From Bowmanella yangjiangensis (lineage in GTDB: Bacteria > Pseudomonadota > Gammaproteobacteria > Enterobacterales > Alteromonadaceae): a stretch of DNA of 64,000 nucleotides. The notes below the pieces were generated by a model. That model worked only from the letters and a program-made list of their open reading frames with translations. It was not told the origin of the DNA and searched no databases. The stretch spans positions 62,292 through 126,291 of the forward strand of contig NZ_JAFKCS010000007.1 of assembly GCF_017255015.1 (NCBI RefSeq), read 5' to 3'. The position numbers and the translations under genes were made by a program. Positions 14,707 to 25,951 of this stretch are shown here, piece by piece; positions within the stretch are counted from its first letter, which is position 1; the number at the start of each line of letters is the position of its first letter.

Positions 14707-15349
14707 CAAAACCTTCCCGATAGTCAGTCTGTTCGATATGAATAAGTCGGCAAAATGCCTGGCTTAATAGCTTGCCCGCTTCTGGCAGGTTGTCGGGCCC
14801 GCCGAGTTGGGCGGAGTGTATCATTTCCAGCCCGGCATAGCCGCATGGATTTATACGCTGAAAAGGCGACAGATCCATATTGATATTTAGCGCCAGACCA
14901 TGAAATGAGCAACCTTTGCGAATACGCAGACCTACCGAGCAGATTTTACGCCCGTCCACGTATACGCCAGGAGCGTCGGCCTTGGGGTAAGCGTCGATGC
15001 CATAAGGTTTGAGCATGTCTACCACACACTGCTCAAGGGCGGTGACCAGCTCCCGTACACCCACTTTCAGGCGCTTAATATTCAGTAGAATATACATCAT
15101 CTGCTGACCAGGACCGTGGTAGGTAACCTGACCGCCGCGGTCTACTTTAACCACCGGAATATCACCGGGGGCCAGCACATGCTCTTCTTTGCCAGCCTGG
15201 CCTTGGGTAAACACCGGGTTATGCTCCACCAACCAGATTTCATCTGGGGTGTCGGCGCTGCGCTGGTCGGTAAATTCCTGCATGGCGTGCCAAATCGGGG
15301 CGTAATCTTGTCTGCCCAGTTGGCGGATAATTAGCGGTTGTTCACTCAC
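14699..15349 (-). CDS. lipB: octanoyl-ACP:protein octanoyltransferase
   Basis: The 216-residue enzyme moves octanoate from acyl carrier protein to lipoyl domains before LipA acts. Conserved features include [12 protein letters not shown] and the catalytic Lys/Cys pair ([18 protein letters not shown] with Lys, and [10 protein letters not shown] with the acyl-thioester Cys). It lies between ybeD and lipA in the same order as in E. coli, three bases after the ybeD stop and overlapping lipA. Confidence 0.97.
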   Translation of the reverse strand: MSEQPLIIRQLGRQDYAPIWHAMQEFTDQRSADTPDEIWLVEHNPVFTQGQAGKEEHVLAPGDIPVVKVDRGGQVTYHGPGQQMMYILLNIKRLKVGVRELVTALEQCVVDMLKPYGIDAYPKADAPGVYVDGRKICSVGLRIRKGCSFHGLALNINMDLSPFQRINPCGYAGLEMIHSAQLGGPDNLPEAGKLLSQAFCRLIHIEQTDYREGFDD

Positions 15350-15352
15350 GGT

Positions 15353-15616
15353 TTACAGCACCACGCGAACCAGTTCCAGCTTACCCAGTTCGATATAAAC
15401 GGATTCCATATGCTCCTTGCTGATCACGCGCACATCAATAGATACCGAATGGTAATTGCCCTTAGTGCTGGGACGGATACTGGGACTATAGTCATCCGGG
15501 GCCAGTTGCTGCAGGCAGGCTACCACGTCTTCGGGCAGGCGTTCATGAGCAACACCCAGCACTTTAAAGGTTTGGTAGCAGGGGAACTCCAGCAGTTCAT
15601 CAAAACGGGTTTCCAT
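15353..15616 (-). CDS. ybeD: YbeD/DUF493 family protein
   Basis: The 87-residue protein starts METRFDELLEFPCYQTFKVLG and keeps the KGNYHSVSI core and the LVRVVL end of YbeD, an ACT-like fold protein of unknown role that is nearly always upstream of lipB. The ATG at 15616 has GGAG six bases upstream; the longer TTG start has no support. It heads the ybeD-lipB-lipA operon. Its leader carries an inverted repeat (CCTGTAAA/TTTACAGG, 15643-15696). Confidence 0.94.
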   Translation of the reverse strand: METRFDELLEFPCYQTFKVLGVAHERLPEDVVACLQQLAPDDYSPSIRPSTKGNYHSVSIDVRVISKEHMESVYIELGKLELVRVVL

Positions 15617-15830
15617 TAAAGGCTCCAATCAAATCGCAATGGCCTGTAAATGGCGACGCCCAGAGGCTTTATCAAGCCCGGGTATGCCTTTACAGGGAGA
15701 GGGAGCGAATTATACCTAAAAGACCTGAATTGGCCCAGCCTGTCTCGCTGAGCCAGATAGGCGTACTGTCAGCTTTGCTTGTCGCCGTTAAGGTTGGATT
15801 AGCCTATGTAGGTAATCCTGAATTTCCCGG

Positions 15831-17441
15831 TTAACAGCGGTGGCAGAGGTAGTTGTCGGGCATAAAGTGCTCGCTGCTGGCTTCCTGTATATAGGGCCGG
15901 TAGCTGGAGGGATAGGGCGTTTGTAAAAACGAACCGGCCGTAGGGTAAGGGAATAGCTCATCCAGCCTGGCTACGCGCTGCTGGTCAATACGTCGCTGTA
16001 CATGACTGCGGTTAACCATAGAGGGGCTGGTAAGCCCTGCAGAAGAGGCAATATCCACCGCAGCGTGCACGGTTTCCTTATGAAAACGCGCTACTCTTTG
16101 GCCTTTGTCCTGCACATCCAGCCCTTTCACCAGTTTAGGATTCTGCGTGGTAATGCCGGTAGGGCAGCGGTTGGTATTACATTCCAAAGAGTGCACGCAG
16201 CCGAGTGCCAGCATCATGCCGCGGGCGCTATTGCAAAGATCAGCGCCCAGGGCCAGATTGCGCACCAGATGGAAGGCAGAAAACACCTTACCCGAGGCGA
16301 TAATGCGGATGTCTTCGCGCAGGTTAAAACCAATCAGGCAATCTTCCACAAAGGCAATGGCATCACGCAGCGGCATACCCACAGAGTTGCTGTACTCAAG
16401 CGGCGCAGCTCCCGTGCCGCCTTCACCGCCATCCACGGTGATAAAATCCGGCTGAATACCGGTTTGTACCATAGCTTTACACAAGCCGATAAACTCACTC
16501 TGGCGGCCAATACACAGCTTGAAACCAACAGGTTTACCACCTGAACGCTCCCGCAACACGCGAATAAAATGCATCATTTCGATAGGGGTGGAAAAAGCGG
16601 TGTGTGCCGACGGGGAAATCACATCGCTATGCGCTTGAACATGGCGAATACGGGCAATTTCATCGGTATTCTTACTGGCTGGTAGAATGCCGCCGTGACC
16701 GGGTTTTGCGCCCTGGCTCAGCTTGATTTCAATCATTTTGACGCTGGATTGGTTGGCCTTTTCGGCAAATGTATCGGCGCAGAATTTACCTTCACCGTCG
16801 CGACAGCCAAAGTAGCCTGTACCAATTTGCCAAACCAGATCGCCGCCATGTTCCAAGTGGTAGTCGGAGATGCCGCCCTCACCGGTGTTATGATAAAAAC
16901 CACCGATTTTGGCGCCTTTATTTAACGCCCTGACGGCGTTGTTACTTAGTGCCCCAAAGCTCATGGCGGAAATGTTCAGTAAACTGGCGGAATAAGGCTG
17001 TAGGCAGTCTTTACCGCCGATTTTTATGCGCGGAGAACAGTCCAGTTCATGAATATTGCGCGCGGCAATGGAATGACTGATCCATTCGTAGCCACTTTCA
17101 TAGGTGTTGATTTTGGTGCCATAGGGCAGGGTATCCAGATCGCCCTTGGCGCGCTGGTAAACAATGCTACGAAACATGCGGTTAATTGGGGTGCCGTCCA
17201 GATCAGACTCAATCAGATACTGACGGGCAAAGGGGCGGAAGCTTTCCATCAGCCAGCGACCCCGGCCAATTAACGGGTAGTTGCGACGAATGCTGTGCTC
17301 AGTTTGCAGCATATCGCGCAGGCCTATGGCAAAGGTAATCGCCAAGGGAATTAGTAACCAGACCATCCAGCTCCAGGTTTGGGCCAGCAACAATATGGCC
17401 ATAGCCATTAGCAAATGGGAGATGACAAAAGCGGTGCGCAT
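15831..17441 (-). CDS. membrane-anchored FMN-binding glutamate synthase-like protein
   Basis: The 536-residue protein has two hydrophobic segments at residues 5-42 and then a glutamate-synthase (GltB central/FMN) barrel. Visible motifs are the FMN-loop GGEGGTGAAP and the CNTNRCPTGI 3Fe-4S cysteine region, with GKVFSAFHLVRN between. It lacks the amidotransferase domain of GltB, as in other single-domain relatives, so it cannot use glutamine by itself in the usual way; physiological reaction unknown. The N-terminal anchor should hold the enzyme on the inner membrane with the barrel in the cytoplasm. It is monocistronic, with a 350-bp upstream region that holds a repeat array. Confidence 0.85.
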   Translation of the reverse strand: MRTAFVISHLLMAMAILLLAQTWSWMVWLLIPLAITFAIGLRDMLQTEHSIRRNYPLIGRGRWLMESFRPFARQYLIESDLDGTPINRMFRSIVYQRAKGDLDTLPYGTKINTYESGYEWISHSIAARNIHELDCSPRIKIGGKDCLQPYSASLLNISAMSFGALSNNAVRALNKGAKIGGFYHNTGEGGISDYHLEHGGDLVWQIGTGYFGCRDGEGKFCADTFAEKANQSSVKMIEIKLSQGAKPGHGGILPASKNTDEIARIRHVQAHSDVISPSAHTAFSTPIEMMHFIRVLRERSGGKPVGFKLCIGRQSEFIGLCKAMVQTGIQPDFITVDGGEGGTGAAPLEYSNSVGMPLRDAIAFVEDCLIGFNLREDIRIIASGKVFSAFHLVRNLALGADLCNSARGMMLALGCVHSLECNTNRCPTGITTQNPKLVKGLDVQDKGQRVARFHKETVHAAVDIASSAGLTSPSMVNRSHVQRRIDQQRVARLDELFPYPTAGSFLQTPYPSSYRPYIQEASSEHFMPDNYLCHRC

Positions 17442-17577
17442 GGTCTTTCCGTATAAAGCGTTTTGTTCAGCTTAAACGCCACAGACGCTGGTTGCCAATG
17501 ACTTATCGGTCAGTAACCTTGATATAAGACAATCAATAGGGTTTTGGAGTGAAGGTTGCTGGCAGAGTGGTTTTTTA

Positions 17578-17750
17578 GTCCATCCATCCCTGGACATTGC
17601 CACTTTTTGGCATCCATGCCACCGTGGCATACAACCGCCACGGATGGTGGAAGTGCAGAAAACGTCGGGAACAGCTTTTCTGCCTTTCATCCATGAACAT
17701 CGACGACGAATGTTCCCTACAACGTCGTCATACCGTTCATCCATGAACAT
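17578..17750. repeat. array of short hairpins linked by CATCCATG units
   Basis: Four CATCCAT(G) units (17581, 17611, 17688, 17738) are interleaved with perfect inverted repeats: GTCCA/TGGAC, ATGCCAC/GTGGCAT, CCGTGGC/GCCACGG, GCAGAAAA/TTTTCTGC and GACGACG/CGTCGTC. Two units share the longer CATCCATGAACAT. The hairpin sequences differ from each other, so this is a mosaic of stems with a common linker. It is not a CRISPR: spacing is uneven and the units are palindromic. It fills the gap between asnB and the glutamate-synthase-like gene. Confidence 0.75.
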
Positions 17751-17774
17751 AAAAGCCCGCGCGAGGCGGGCTTT
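17751..17774 (-). terminator. terminator of asnB
   Basis: Stem AAAGCCCGC/GCGGGCTTT around a five-base loop (17752-17774), with four T on the minus strand. It follows the asnB stop by about 18 bases; symmetry allows action in both directions. Confidence 0.85.
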
Positions 17775-17791
17775 GGGAAGTGATGGGCGAA

Positions 17792-19468
17792 TTACTTAGC
17801 GAGGGCGTCGCTATGTACACCGCGCATGGCACGACCGGATGGGTCAGCATTGCTGGTAAAGCTTTCATCCCAGGCCAGGGCTTCTACTGTGGAGCAGGCA
17901 ATGGACTTGCCGCTAGGTACACAGCGTGCCGCACTTTCCTGCGGGAAGAAGCTTTCAAAGATAGTGCGGAACAGATAGCCTTCTTTGGTATCCGGTGTGT
18001 TTACCGGGAAACGGAAAGCGGCGGTCTGCATCTGCTTGTCAGTGACCTGGCTGGCGGCAAAATCTTTAACCGAATCAATCCAGGAATAGCCTACGCCGTC
18101 ACTGAACTGTTCTTTCTGACGCCACAATACTTCGGCAGGCAGGTACTCGCCATTATCAAAGGCCGCGCGCAGTACGTGTTTTTCCATCTTGCCGTTGCCG
18201 CACATTTTATCTTTTGGATTCAGGCGCATGGCCACATCCATAAATTCCTTATCCAGGAAAGGTACGCGGGCTTCCACACCCCAGGCAGAAGTAGACTTGT
18301 TAGCACGTAAGCAGTCGAACATATGCAGACGTTCAAGCTTACGAACGGTCTCTTCGTGCAGCTCTTTGGCGTTTGGAGCCTTATGGAAGTACAGATAACC
18401 GCCGAAGATCTCATCCGAGCCTTCACCAGACAGTACCATCTTGATACCCATGGCCTTGATCTTACGTGACATCAGGCTCATTGGCGTGGCAGCACGAATG
18501 GTAGTTACATCGTAGGTTTCCAGGTGGTAGATAACATCTTTGATGGCATCCAAACCTTCCTGAATGGTGAAATGAATTTCGTGGTGCACGGTACCAATCA
18601 TATCGGCCACCTTGCGGGCTGCGACCAGATCCGGCGCGCCTTCCAGGCCTACGGCGAAGGAGTGCAGACGAGGCCACCAGGCTTGCGTTTGGTCGTCATC
18701 TTCCACGCGCTTGGCAGCATACTTGGCGGCAATGGCCGATACCAATGACGAGTCCAGACCGCCGGACAGCAGTACCGCATAAGGTACGTCTGACATCAGG
18801 TGGCTTTTCACTGATTTTTCAAAAGCGTTTTTCAGATCTTCCAGACTGGTGGTGTTGTCTTTAACATTTTCATAGTCCATCCAGTCACGCTGATAGTACT
18901 TGGTCAGCTCACCGGTTTTGCTCCACAAATAGTGGCCCGGAGGGAATTCCTTGATGGTTTTACAAACCGGCGTCAAAGCTTTCATCTCAGAGGCAACGTA
19001 GAAGTTGCCGTGCTCATCAAAGCCGGTGTAAAGCGGAATAATACCGATATGGTCACGGGCGATGAGGTACGCGTCTTGCGCTTCGTCATACAGAATAAAG
19101 GCGAACATACCTTGCAGGTCGTCGATAAAGTCCACGCCCTTTTGTTGATACAAAGGCAGGATCACCTCACAGTCAGACTTGGTTTTAAACGCGTAAGGCG
19201 TTTCTAAACCCGCTTCCAACTGCTTGTGGTTATAAATTTCACCGTTTACGGCCAGGATCTGCTGATTATTATTTGAGATGAGCGGTTGGGCACCATTATC
19301 AAGGTCAACGATAGCCAGACGTTCATGGCAGAGGATGGCATTATTATTATTCCAAATCCCTGACCAGTCTGGGCCGCGATGGCGCAATAACTTGGAAAGC
19401 TCCAGTGACTTGGAGCGTAGCTCGGTGACATCCGTCTTGATGTCGAGAATACCGAATATACCGCACAT
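17792..19468 (-). CDS. asnB: asparagine synthase (glutamine-hydrolysing)
   Basis: The 558-residue protein begins MCGIFGILD; Cys-2 is the nucleophile of the class II glutaminase domain, which decides the ATG at 19468 over an in-frame start 22 codons earlier. The synthetase half carries the PP-loop LSGGLDSSLVSA at about residues 230-241 and LSGEGSDEIFGGY. It makes asparagine, AMP and PPi from aspartate, glutamine and ATP in the cytoplasm. Length agrees with E. coli AsnB (554). GGAGAG lies about 10 bases before the ATG. It is monocistronic. Confidence 0.97.
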   Translation of the reverse strand: MCGIFGILDIKTDVTELRSKSLELSKLLRHRGPDWSGIWNNNNAILCHERLAIVDLDNGAQPLISNNNQQILAVNGEIYNHKQLEAGLETPYAFKTKSDCEVILPLYQQKGVDFIDDLQGMFAFILYDEAQDAYLIARDHIGIIPLYTGFDEHGNFYVASEMKALTPVCKTIKEFPPGHYLWSKTGELTKYYQRDWMDYENVKDNTTSLEDLKNAFEKSVKSHLMSDVPYAVLLSGGLDSSLVSAIAAKYAAKRVEDDDQTQAWWPRLHSFAVGLEGAPDLVAARKVADMIGTVHHEIHFTIQEGLDAIKDVIYHLETYDVTTIRAATPMSLMSRKIKAMGIKMVLSGEGSDEIFGGYLYFHKAPNAKELHEETVRKLERLHMFDCLRANKSTSAWGVEARVPFLDKEFMDVAMRLNPKDKMCGNGKMEKHVLRAAFDNGEYLPAEVLWRQKEQFSDGVGYSWIDSVKDFAASQVTDKQMQTAAFRFPVNTPDTKEGYLFRTIFESFFPQESAARCVPSGKSIACSTVEALAWDESFTSNADPSGRAMRGVHSDALAK

Positions 19469-19785
19469 AAAAAGAGGTCTCTCCTGGTTAAACAGATTGG
19501 TGCCGTTCCACTTGAAACGGCAGATTTTGGGCACATCCTGGCCCTGGCAGCAAACTTCCGTTTTGCCGGTTTTGTTACTAAAACGTGAAAAAACAGGGCG
19601 TTAGTAAAAAACTTTTGCCGAAAGCTGTCTTTTTCTGAAACAAAGCTTTCGTCCCCCCGACTGTGCCAGTCTCAGCGGAAAATGCAAGATGATTCTGTAA
19701 TAAACTTTCTTATAAAGGCATAAACGTCGTGCAATGGACAAAATAAGGCGGGGGAGCGTGTTGCTCCCTGTTGGTCAGTCTCTAG

Positions 19786-20235
19786 TTAAGCCTGTTTTAA
19801 TAGGGTTCCATCACTATCCGTGACACTGACGCTTACTTCGATACCTTGACGCACACTTTGGGTGACGACACAGAAGTCTTCAAACTGTGCTAAAGCCCTT
19901 TCTAAATGGGGGAGATGCTGAGCTGAATTGCCCAACTGCAACTGCACATCCAGTTTGCCGATTCGCCATCTGCCGTCGTGACGTTCCAAAGCGCCATTTA
20001 CTGTCGCCGATACCTTACCTGGCTCTTCCTTAAACTTACGAATAGCGAACATCAAACTGGCCGCCAGGCAATTTGCTACCGAAGCGGCAAGCAAGCGCGA
20101 AGGATTGGGGCCGTCACCCTCGCCAAGAGGGGCGGGTTCATCGCTGAAGAGCTGGCCAAATTCGCCAAAGTCCACTTCAAATTTATAACCTTGCAGTAAG
20201 GTCAAAGAGACAGAAAATTCATGCTGTTCCGCCAT
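19786..20235 (-). CDS. OsmC family peroxiredoxin-like protein
   Basis: The 149-residue protein has the OsmC/Ohr fold with its two reactive cysteines: one in ASVANCLAAS (about residue 57) and one in FEDFCVVTQS (about residue 120). OsmC proteins reduce organic hydroperoxides with thiol reductants. The sequence belongs to the YhfA/OsmC-like branch with an acidic N-terminal half more than to Ohr. The next gene (DUF3365) is divergent, with an 84-bp promoter gap. Confidence 0.88.
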   Translation of the reverse strand: MAEQHEFSVSLTLLQGYKFEVDFGEFGQLFSDEPAPLGEGDGPNPSRLLAASVANCLAASLMFAIRKFKEEPGKVSATVNGALERHDGRWRIGKLDVQLQLGNSAQHLPHLERALAQFEDFCVVTQSVRQGIEVSVSVTDSDGTLLKQA

Positions 20236-20319
20236 AATCCACTCCGTTATCTGATGGTCTTATAGACTGCCTTGGGTGATATCTTATACTAAGGCAGTTA
20301 ACAGGCTCGGGGAACATGC

Positions 20320-20901
20320 ATGCAAAAATTAATACCAAGACTAGCGGTTGTGGCCATGGCAGGGTTGTCTTTGATGACATTTCAGACGACAGCAAGCGAG
20401 GTGGAGGCTTTCGATGAAGCTGCACTGCAGGCTGAAGCAAACGCCCGAATAGGCCAGTTTGCCAAACAACTAAAAGGCACATTGCAGCAAGCCATACAAA
20501 GCGGTGGTTTTGTTAAAGGTATCGAAGTATGCAGGGATGAAGCGCCACGTATCGCCAATATCTATGCTACGGACGGCTGGATGTTAGGGCGTACCAGCCA
20601 CAAAGTGCGCAACCCAGCCAATCAGCCAGATGACTGGGAACAGGCCCAGATAAAAGTGTTTCAGCAAGCCTTGTCTGAGGGGCAATCGGCGGCATCGCTG
20701 ACAGCCAGCGAGGTACTAAGTGGCCAATTTCGCTTTGCCAAACCCATTGTGACGGAAGGACTATGTCTGGCTTGTCATGGTAGTCAATTAAGTGATGAAG
20801 TGCAGGTGGCACTTGATTCTCTCTATCCTCAGGATATGGCAACTGGCTTTAGTGCAGGTGAACTGCGCGGTATCTTTAGCCTAGAGAAAAAACTGCCTTA
20901 A
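20320..20901 (+). CDS. periplasmic DUF3365 (Tll0287-like) haem-binding protein
   Basis: The 193-residue precursor has a signal peptide (MQKLIPRLAVVAMAGLSLMTF, cleavage near TTAS-EV) and the DUF3365/Tll0287 layout: a helical start with VCRDEAP, a WMLGRTSHKVRNPANQPDDWE stretch in two parts and a c-type haem site CLACH at about residues 152-156 after PIVTEGL. The domain has a PAS-like fold and probably senses redox state or ligands in the periplasm. It ends a few residues after RGIFSL, so there is no output domain. Confidence 0.85.
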   Translation: MQKLIPRLAVVAMAGLSLMTFQTTASEVEAFDEAALQAEANARIGQFAKQLKGTLQQAIQSGGFVKGIEVCRDEAPRIANIYATDGWMLGRTSHKVRNPANQPDDWEQAQIKVFQQALSEGQSAASLTASEVLSGQFRFAKPIVTEGLCLACHGSQLSDEVQVALDSLYPQDMATGFSAGELRGIFSLEKKLP

Positions 20902-20958
20902 TAAACCTTTATTTAATTAGGGTTATTTTACAGTCTGGTTATTTTCCTCTTTACTTAA

Positions 20959-20984
20959 GGCCTGTCGACTTGTCAGGTCTTTTG
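20959..20984 (+). terminator. probable terminator of the DUF3365 gene
   Basis: GGCCTG/CAGGTC arms (20959-20964 and 20974-20979) with one G-U pair, followed by TTTT and, three bases later, TTTTTT. Confidence 0.6.
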
Positions 20985-21063
20985 CGTTTTTTGCCAGGGT
21001 TAATTTAACGGAACCCCTTGTGGGCTTGGCAGTCACAACAATAAGACCCCTTTAATCTTTAAA

Positions 21064-21102
21064 ATAGATTAACCTATCTTTATTAATCTGATTTTTAAGA
21101 TG
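21064..21102 (+). promoter_or_regulatory. possible OxyR-like operator upstream of katG
   Basis: ATAG and CTAT half-elements (21064-21067 and 21074-21077) lie in an AT-rich tract about 100 bases before the katG ATG. The spacing is one base short of the OxyR consensus and the second dimer site is poor, so this is only a suggestion; KatG is a usual OxyR target. Confidence 0.3.
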
Positions 21103-21106
21103 GTGA

Positions 21107-23368
<2,262 letters not shown>

Positions 23369-23373
23369 AAAAC

Positions 23374-23405
23374 AAAAAGGCGCCGGTTAGCCGGCGCCTT
23401 TTTTT
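23374..23405. terminator. strong bidirectional terminator between katG and a GGDEF-like gene
   Basis: Perfect 8-bp stem GGCGCCGG/CCGGCGCC around TTAG (23379-23398), with a T-run after it and an A-run before it. It lies between two convergent genes and can serve both. Confidence 0.95.
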
Positions 23406-23416
23406 GTCGAAAAGCA

Positions 23417-24139
23417 TCAGTTCTCCCGGATATATCTGGCATGGGACAGGTATAGTGCATCTTCCAATTGTTCTAACCCCAACTGCAACCTTTCCAGGCT
23501 TTCAACTACCACGCTGACACAGATAAAGTGGATATCTGCAGGGGCATCGGGCGTTAGGCTAATATGCAGATTGCTAATGGCTTGTTTTAGTTCTCTGCGC
23601 CTGTCATCTGAAATAGCAGGAGCGAAGACCATTAATTGTTCACTACTCCAGTGTCCGGTTAGCTCATTATGTTGGAGCTGGGCGCTGACTTGCTGCATGA
23701 TTTTTTCCTGTAGTTCATCTCCCATAGACAGGCCATAGTTCATGGTGGCTTGTCGTAGTCCCAAGGCATCAATCATTAACAAGGTCAGGGGGAAGTCAGT
23801 GTTTCGCAGCTTTCCAAGCAATAATCTATCCAATGCCCGGCGGTTCGGATAGCCGGTAATGCTGTGGCGAAGGGATTGTTCCTCACTCAGGCGCGAAAGG
23901 ATTTGCACGTCGTGCCAGCGGCGAAAAGAGTAAAAACACAGCGCCATAATTAAGTAGACGCCGCTGGGGACTAGTTCATCCAATTCCCAGGCTTCATGCT
24001 GGCGTGATGCATGGTAAATCATCTCCAGCATGTCGACGTTCCCCATCAGAACAAACACGATAAGGGTAGATAGAACAACAAACAGCAAATCCACAAGAAA
24101 TCGCCGTCTGATTCGTGCCTTGAGTTTTTCGAGGATCAC
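23417..24139 (-). CDS. membrane protein with degenerate GGDEF domain
   Basis: The 240-residue protein has two membrane segments (about 14-34 and 58-72) and a GGDEF-type domain from residue 88. The entry motif ITGYPNRRALDRLL is good, but the active-site position reads SSEQL instead of GG[DE]EF, and other metal and substrate residues are altered. It is therefore unlikely to make cyclic di-GMP and may act as a binding or partner protein. It is convergent with katG; the M28 peptidase gene upstream is on the same strand about 110 bases away. Confidence 0.75.
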   Translation of the reverse strand: MILEKLKARIRRRFLVDLLFVVLSTLIVFVLMGNVDMLEMIYHASRQHEAWELDELVPSGVYLIMALCFYSFRRWHDVQILSRLSEEQSLRHSITGYPNRRALDRLLLGKLRNTDFPLTLLMIDALGLRQATMNYGLSMGDELQEKIMQQVSAQLQHNELTGHWSSEQLMVFAPAISDDRRRELKQAISNLHISLTPDAPADIHFICVSVVVESLERLQLGLEQLEDALYLSHARYIREN

Positions 24140-24218
24140 GACAACTACCTCAATGTCGGTTGTGACAGTCCATCGTTAAAGGAGACAGCGGCCTCATGCC
24201 ATGTCCTGGGTATAATAG

Positions 24219-24240
24219 GCCGGTTGTTAGCACAACCGGC
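24219..24240 (-). terminator. hairpin after the M28 peptidase gene
   Basis: Perfect 9-bp stem GCCGGTTGT/ACAACCGGC around a four-base loop, ten bases past the stop. The T-run is weak, so termination is likely but not certain. Confidence 0.6.
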
Positions 24241-24249
24241 GTACTCTGG

Positions 24250-25878
24250 TTAGTTTTTACGCTGGAATTCGCTGGTGGGTAACCACTTAGGCCAATCCCG
24301 GCTGTCGGCGATGTCAAAACCCACTGCAAAGAACATACGCGTGTCTTGCTCAACACCACCAAAGTTCCAGCTTTCACGGAACTGATCACACACCTGATGG
24401 TAGCAACCACGGGTAATCACCTGTGTGCGTTTACGGTATTGCGCAGTGTCTTCATCCCAACTGTCAATGCCCCCTTTGGCATACAGGGCCGGTACCCCTT
24501 TTTTGGCTAGGCTGAAGTGATCAGAGCGGTAATAGTAGCCAGCTTCGGGCCTGTCTTCCTGGGTTAGATAACGTTCCTGGTCTTTAGCGGCCTTATCCAG
24601 ATAGTTTTCCAATTCGGATTTGCCTTTACCTACAACAGCCACATCCTTGGTTCGCCCCAAAATGTTCATGGCATCCATATTCAGGTTAGCCACAGTTTTG
24701 TTTAGCGGAATAACCGGGTGTTCAGCATAGTAGGCCGAGCCCAGCAGACCTTGCTCCTCAGCGGTAACCGCCAGGAAGGTAATGGAACGCTCTGGTGCTT
24801 GTTGGAGTGTGGTAAAGGCTTCCGCCATTTCCAATAATGCGGCGGTACCTGTGGCGTTATCGTGGGCACCGTTATAAATATGATCGCCATTGAGGCTTTC
24901 GTCTTTGCCCAGGTGATCCCAGTGCGCAGTGTAAATTACATGCTCATCAGCATGAGTGCGACCGGGTAGGGTAGCGATAACATTGTTACTGGTTGAACGT
25001 TTCAGGGTGCTGTTAACTGTCACTGACGTGGTCACACCTAAAGGCTGAGCAATAGGGCCTTGTTGAGCCTTGGCTTTCATGTCAGCGAAGTCCATACCGG
25101 CTTCGGCAAATAGTTTCTTGGCGGCATCCAGATCGATCCAACCTTCTACGGCGACGCGACCGGCATTACCATCGGCGCTGGCCAAACTGTATTGTGGGCC
25201 GCTCCAGCTGTTACCCACTACAGACCAGCCGTAAGAGGCTGGCTCTGTTTCGTGGATAATCAAGGCGCCAGCGGCGCCCTGGCGACTGGCCTCTTCGTAC
25301 TTATAGGTCCAGCGTCCATAATAGGTCATGGTTTTACCCTGGAACTTGCCGCTATCCGGATTTTCAAAACCGGGGTCGTTGACCAGGATCACTACGGTTT
25401 TACCTTTTACATCCAGGCCCGCATAGTCGTTCCAGTCGTATTCAGGTGCATTGACGCCATAACCAACAAACACCAGTTCGGAGTTGTCCAAAGACACGGT
25501 TTCCTGCTCACGCTTGGTAGCGACTACCATGTTTTCTTTGTATTTCAGGGTCTGGCTGCCTAACTTCAGGCTAACGTTGGGGTCAGCAGTAATTTCCAGC
25601 AAATTAACCGGCTGCAGGTAGCTGTCGCCGTTGCCGGGCTTGAGGCCCAAACGTTTAAATTCACTGACCAGATAGTCAACGGTTTTCTCTTCGCCAATAG
25701 TGGTAGGCAAACGTCCTTCAAATTCGTCAGAGGCCAGGGTTTTGGTATGTTGGGCCAGTTCGGCAGCGGTAATGCTGTCATAGGCTTGTGAAAAATTATT
25801 CGTCGTCGTTGAGGTAGATGTACAACCAAGCGCCATAAAAAGTGGTGCAATAGCTACAGCCAATAGGTTTTTTTTCAT
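24250..25878 (-). CDS. M28 family zinc aminopeptidase, lipoprotein
   Basis: The 542-residue precursor has a lipoprotein signal (MKKNLLAVAIAPLFMALGC, lipobox ALGC). A PA domain lies at about residues 130-250 inside the peptidase, and the di-zinc M28 ligands are visible: HWDHLG, AHDNATG with Asp, the EEQ Glu pair in TAEEQGLLGS, NMDAMN and a late HQV. These enzymes remove N-terminal residues from peptides at the cell envelope. The ATG at 25878 is preferred because GAG lies six bases upstream; ATGs two and six codons earlier are in frame. It is divergent from the DUF3025 gene. Confidence 0.9.
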   Translation of the reverse strand: MKKNLLAVAIAPLFMALGCTSTSTTTNNFSQAYDSITAAELAQHTKTLASDEFEGRLPTTIGEEKTVDYLVSEFKRLGLKPGNGDSYLQPVNLLEITADPNVSLKLGSQTLKYKENMVVATKREQETVSLDNSELVFVGYGVNAPEYDWNDYAGLDVKGKTVVILVNDPGFENPDSGKFQGKTMTYYGRWTYKYEEASRQGAAGALIIHETEPASYGWSVVGNSWSGPQYSLASADGNAGRVAVEGWIDLDAAKKLFAEAGMDFADMKAKAQQGPIAQPLGVTTSVTVNSTLKRSTSNNVIATLPGRTHADEHVIYTAHWDHLGKDESLNGDHIYNGAHDNATGTAALLEMAEAFTTLQQAPERSITFLAVTAEEQGLLGSAYYAEHPVIPLNKTVANLNMDAMNILGRTKDVAVVGKGKSELENYLDKAAKDQERYLTQEDRPEAGYYYRSDHFSLAKKGVPALYAKGGIDSWDEDTAQYRKRTQVITRGCYHQVCDQFRESWNFGGVEQDTRMFFAVGFDIADSRDWPKWLPTSEFQRKN

Positions 25879-25951
25879 TATCATCTCGTTTTGCATCACG
25901 TAAAATCCGGCCCAAGTATAGGTAAATCCCTGGATCAAGACCAGTCAGCCC

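Noticed and set aside
17472-17750. Open frame of 92 codons covering the hairpin array
   Set aside because: It is created by the repeat units, has no ribosome site and its protein has no family features.
17578-17750. CRISPR array
   Set aside because: Only four short linker copies at unequal spacing, spacers are palindromic stems and no cas genes are near.
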